Source of the DNA: Symsagittifera roscoffensis
Taxonomy: Eukaryota > Xenacoelomorpha > Acoela > Convolutidae
Reading direction: 5' to 3'
DNA length: 64,000 nucleotides
Assembly: GCF_963678635.1 (NCBI RefSeq)
Contig: NC_087066.1
Coordinates: forward strand, 40,323,223-40,387,222
This document shows, in pieces, positions 61,677 to 64,000 of this stretch. The notes under the pieces were generated by a model. It ran no database searches and was not told where the DNA came from. It was given only the letters and a program-made list of their open reading frames with translations. Each line of letters opens with the position of its first letter. The stretch's first letter is position 1. The position numbers and the translations under genes were made by a program.

Positions 61677-62711
61677 CTAGAAAATACACAACCATAATTA
61701 GAGTAAAAAACGCTTCTCAACAAAAATCATATATCTTCACCAGTATTAATAGTCTTTGTAAAACTTGAAATAAGTAAGACCCACCCGAAAAAGATTTAAA
61801 TTCCAGAATCACTTGAACTGAAATTCGGATCTCTGAAGTGAAGTTTTTAAATCAGTATTGAGCACAAAATTGAGAATATTCTTCATACACAGTGGCAAAG
61901 TGGAGCTTGCTAACACTCGCGATACTACACAGGTCGGAAAAAAATGTTGAAAAAAACGCATGAACCAAAATGTGCGAAGTCTCGATAAAAATAAGAAAGA
62001 GCCCATCTAAAGATACAAGTAGCTGTTTGATGATTTGGAATTTTGTATACTCGACGCAAAAACTCAAGAATTGGGCAAGCAGTTTTCGAAATATGTCAAA
62101 ACATTTCAAAAAACGGTCAAAAATTCAAAGAGGGCCAGAACATTCTGTGTAAAAATTTTAAGCGTAGCCGCTTATTCAAGGGAGTTTCCCATAACCCGTT
62201 CTATTCAATAAACCCAAATCTCACATTTGGGAGAGTAGTTTTTGAGAAACCGAGAAAAGATCCGAAGATATGAGGCAAATATTCCCCTTTCAGACTTTTT
62301 TGAGGTCTGTAGACTGGGTAAGGTAAAAAGATAATACGGGATTATGTAGACACACAGAGGGATTGGGCGGACTTCTATTTGTAACCTTTTTTGAAAATAG
62401 AAAGCAGTTTTCTAATGAACTAAAATTTTTGCAAAAAACGAAAACAATTTCGAAAGCATCTAAAAAAAACAAAAATAAAAAACCCAATCCCACAAATTTT
62501 ATAATAAATAATTTTATTTAAAAAAAAAACGTTTTGGCCTTCAAAACTATAAAAAAAAATTTACTAAGCCGATACAACATAACCCGAAACCGTTTATTTG
62601 AAAACAAAACCCTTTAAAGAAACTAAATCGTTCAAAACCAGGCTTGGTTAAATGACAAATTACAGATATTTCAATTATATAAAACTATATTTGGAACCAA
62701 AAAAAATCTTT
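61677..62711. other. Presumed intron, about 1.26 kb to the next exon-like stretch
   Basis: AT-rich, with several short open frames on both strands, none with recognisable residues. I looked on the minus strand for the expected XRN2 segments (FMCFFVGNDFLPHLP and GGYL...V.L.RV) and did not find them. Confidence 0.6.
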
Positions 62712-62819
62712 CACTTGCACCAAACTTTCACAAATAGAATGGCTTGCTCCAAACGTTCAATAATAGAATGGCTTGCACCAAACTTTCCCTAATAGAATGG
62801 CTTGCACCAAACTTTCACC
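62712..62819 (+). repeat. 29 bp minisatellite, block A (about 3.7 copies)
   Basis: Tandem copies of a 29 bp unit built from CACCAAACTTTCAC, TAATAGAATGG and CTTG. Copies differ at one to three sites. The block lies about 115 bp past the donor of the exon at 62,935-63,049, in the intron that follows it on the minus strand. Confidence 0.9.
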
Positions 62820-62934
62820 ACAAAAAATTTGAACTATTTCTACGAAAAAAAAATTTACTTCCTTTAAAAAAATAAGAATACTGATATTACTCAAATATTA
62901 ATTTGTACTGCCTTTGAGGACAAAAAATACTTAC

Positions 62935-63049
62935 TATCTTTTGATCCAGCGCTTCCAGGAAAACCAGTCAGATCATGTAGAGCTTGTATCTTACTCTTCA
63001 ACGAACTTGGTCCAGCACACAAATCAGTAGAAACAAAACAGTCTGACAA
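62935..63049 (-). CDS. Exon-like stretch, 38 codons, product unknown
   Basis: The minus strand has a TTTTAG acceptor and a strong GATA|GTAAGTAT donor. Only one of the three frames is open throughout. It begins LSDCFVSTDLCAGPSSLKSK and ends LTGFPGSAGSKD plus one base. That phase fits the two-base start of the XRN2 exon at 61,676, so the two could be spliced together. However, these residues do not resemble the XRN2 segment expected before EDEIFKKR, and I do not recognise the family. Part of it (62,938-62,985) has a decayed copy at 63,503-63,550, which supports a once-functional exon. It may belong to a different gene or to a chimeric locus. Confidence 0.55.
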
Positions 63050-63225
63050 CTAAAACATTGGTCAAAGTTAATACTTTTTTAATCTTTTTTCGATACTAAG
63101 AGACAAAATGAAGCTCAAGGAATTAACGCAAAAACAAAAACTAATTTAAATTTCAACAGTTGAATCAACAAACATACCTTCAATTGCAACTAACGGATTG
63201 TATTAAAGCACGCCGGCTTTTAAAG

Positions 63226-63462
63226 GAATGTCATGCACCAAACTTTCACTGACACAATGGCTTGCACCAAACTTTCACTAGCAGAATGGTTTGCACCAAA
63301 CTTTCAGAAAAAGAATGGCGTGCACCAAACTTTCACTAATAGAATGGCGTGCACCGAACTTTCACTTATAGAATGGCTTGCACCAAACTATCACCCATTG
63401 AATCGCTTACACCAAACTATCACTAATAGAATGGCTTGCACCAAGTTTTCACTAATAGAGAA
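63226..63462 (+). repeat. 29 bp minisatellite, block B (about 8 copies)
   Basis: Same unit and orientation as block A, with variants such as GGCGTG, CCGAACTTTC and CCAAACTATC. An open plus-strand frame (63,233-63,475) is a by-product of the repeat. One isolated copy remains at about 63,636-63,659. Confidence 0.92.
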
Positions 63463-63502
63463 TAACGAAACCTAACTTAGAGAATAACACATAACCTAAC
63501 TT

Positions 63503-63550
63503 CACTTGATCTAGGGCTTTTAGAGAAATCCAACCAGATTATAGAAACAA
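63503..63550 (-). pseudogene. Decayed copy of the 62,935-63,049 exon
   Basis: About 48 bp align to 62,938-62,985 at roughly 70% identity with small gaps, sharing TTGATC.AG.GCTT, GAAA.CCA and CAGAT.AT. On the minus strand the copy reads YNLVGFL, stop, KP, stop, where the exon reads LHDLTGFPGSAG, so it cannot be translated in that frame. Both the exon and this copy have a 29 bp minisatellite block on one side, which suggests a local duplication of exon plus flank. Confidence 0.6.
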
Positions 63551-63837
63551 TTGTCACGCAAAAAACACATGTTGAACTCGCGCAATCTTTTCAGAACATT
63601 TCGCCAGCTGTTTCAAAAGCATTTTCCGGCTATTACTAGAATGATTTGCACCAAACTTACTTTTTAACGTAGTTTTATTTTATATTTTGAGTTATGAAGT
63701 CTCCAAAGATCTTTTTCGATCCGTTAACGTTTGATAGCATGGTTAAATTTTATGATCTTACTTTAATTAAAACAGCGTTAAAAGATAAAAATCTATTTAA
63801 AAAAGGGAAACGAGAACCTGTTACAATAATAGTTTCA

Positions 63838-63999
63838 AGCAAAATTATTGAAAATTCGGCACCATTTTAGTACAAATTGAGACATATGCTTTTGTCCGAG
63901 ACCATTCAGATGGGCACCATCTTCTAGAAGGAAGTCTTCCAATTTGAAACACGCAGCCGAGGCATATTCTTTCGGATGTAGCTTTCTAAGTTTGCTGTT
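63838..63999 (-). CDS. Exon-like open stretch running off the right edge, product unknown
   Basis: Fifty-four minus-strand codons are open up to a TGA at 63,835-63,837, beginning NSKLRKLHPKEYASAACFKL and continuing EDFLLEDGAHLNGLGQKHMS. Base composition is richer than the surrounding introns down to about 63,875. A possible donor (TTT|GTACTA, exon end 63,874) would leave phase 0, which is compatible with the exon at 63,049, but it is a weak site. I do not recognise the family. It does not match the N-terminal half of XRN2. Confidence 0.4.
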
Positions 64000-64000
64000 G

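Noticed and set aside
61740-61800. Short minus-strand stretch reading LQRLLIL, similar to the XRN2 segment expected before EDEIFKKR
   Set aside because: The putative donor would leave phase 0, which does not fit the next exon, and no acceptor precedes it. The similarity is probably chance in AT-rich DNA.
63233-63475. 80-codon plus-strand frame with repeated HQTFTNRMACT
   Set aside because: It is a translation of the 29 bp minisatellite. The unit length is not a multiple of three, so the apparent protein repeat changes frame every copy.
63465-63505. AACCTAACTT repeats resembling arthropod or nematode telomere units
   Set aside because: Only two imperfect copies, not in tandem hexamers or pentamers.

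Overview
This is eukaryotic, almost certainly animal, DNA. It is AT-rich, has GT-AG introns mostly 67-88 bp long, and carries exons of an animal-type nuclear 5'-3' exoribonuclease (XRN2/Rat1) on the minus strand. The XRN2 residues look invertebrate rather than vertebrate; I cannot name the species. I see no prokaryotic gene, operon, rRNA, tRNA or CRISPR array.

Layout. (1) Positions 1 to about 57,476 are one uninterrupted head-to-tail satellite array with a 122-123 bp monomer, roughly 470 copies, still running at the left window edge. It falls into about ten local domains, each with its own monomer subtypes and its own higher-order repeat (HOR) length: about 733, 1,305/1,183, 856/1,462, 803, 612, 1,473, 2,811-2,928, 606, 734 and 243 bp. 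Indels are mostly whole monomers, plus a few recurrent sub-monomer deletions and one micro-inverted insertion, as expected from unequal exchange with local homogenisation. Many short open frames appear on both strands, but most monomers are 122 bp, so frame is lost from copy to copy. I treat the array as non-coding. (2) From 57,477 to 60,425 there is AT-rich non-coding DNA holding a cluster of AATCGATT palindromes with a partial second copy about 840 bp away, a possible 660 bp inverted-repeat element, and a complete 484 bp MITE with TA target-site duplication. (3) From 60,426 to 61,676 there are six minus-strand XRN2 exons, one only 20 bp long. (4) From 61,677 to 64,000 there are two further exon-like minus-strand stretches that do not resemble XRN2, a decayed copy of one of them, and two blocks of a 29 bp minisatellite.

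How it fits together. Read on the minus strand, the locus runs from 64,000 down toward the array. The XRN2 exons stop at 60,426 in phase 0, and I find no later XRN2 exon before the array begins. The array therefore either lies inside a very long XRN2 intron or truncates the gene. The visible exon set is also internally incomplete: about 150 residues of the conserved XRN2 core are missing between 60,881 and 61,229, and the flanking exon phases do not match. The upstream exons do not read as the expected XRN2 segment either. The locus is a rearranged or partial XRN2 copy, or a place where the assembly has lost exons beside a large satellite. I cannot decide between these from sequence alone.
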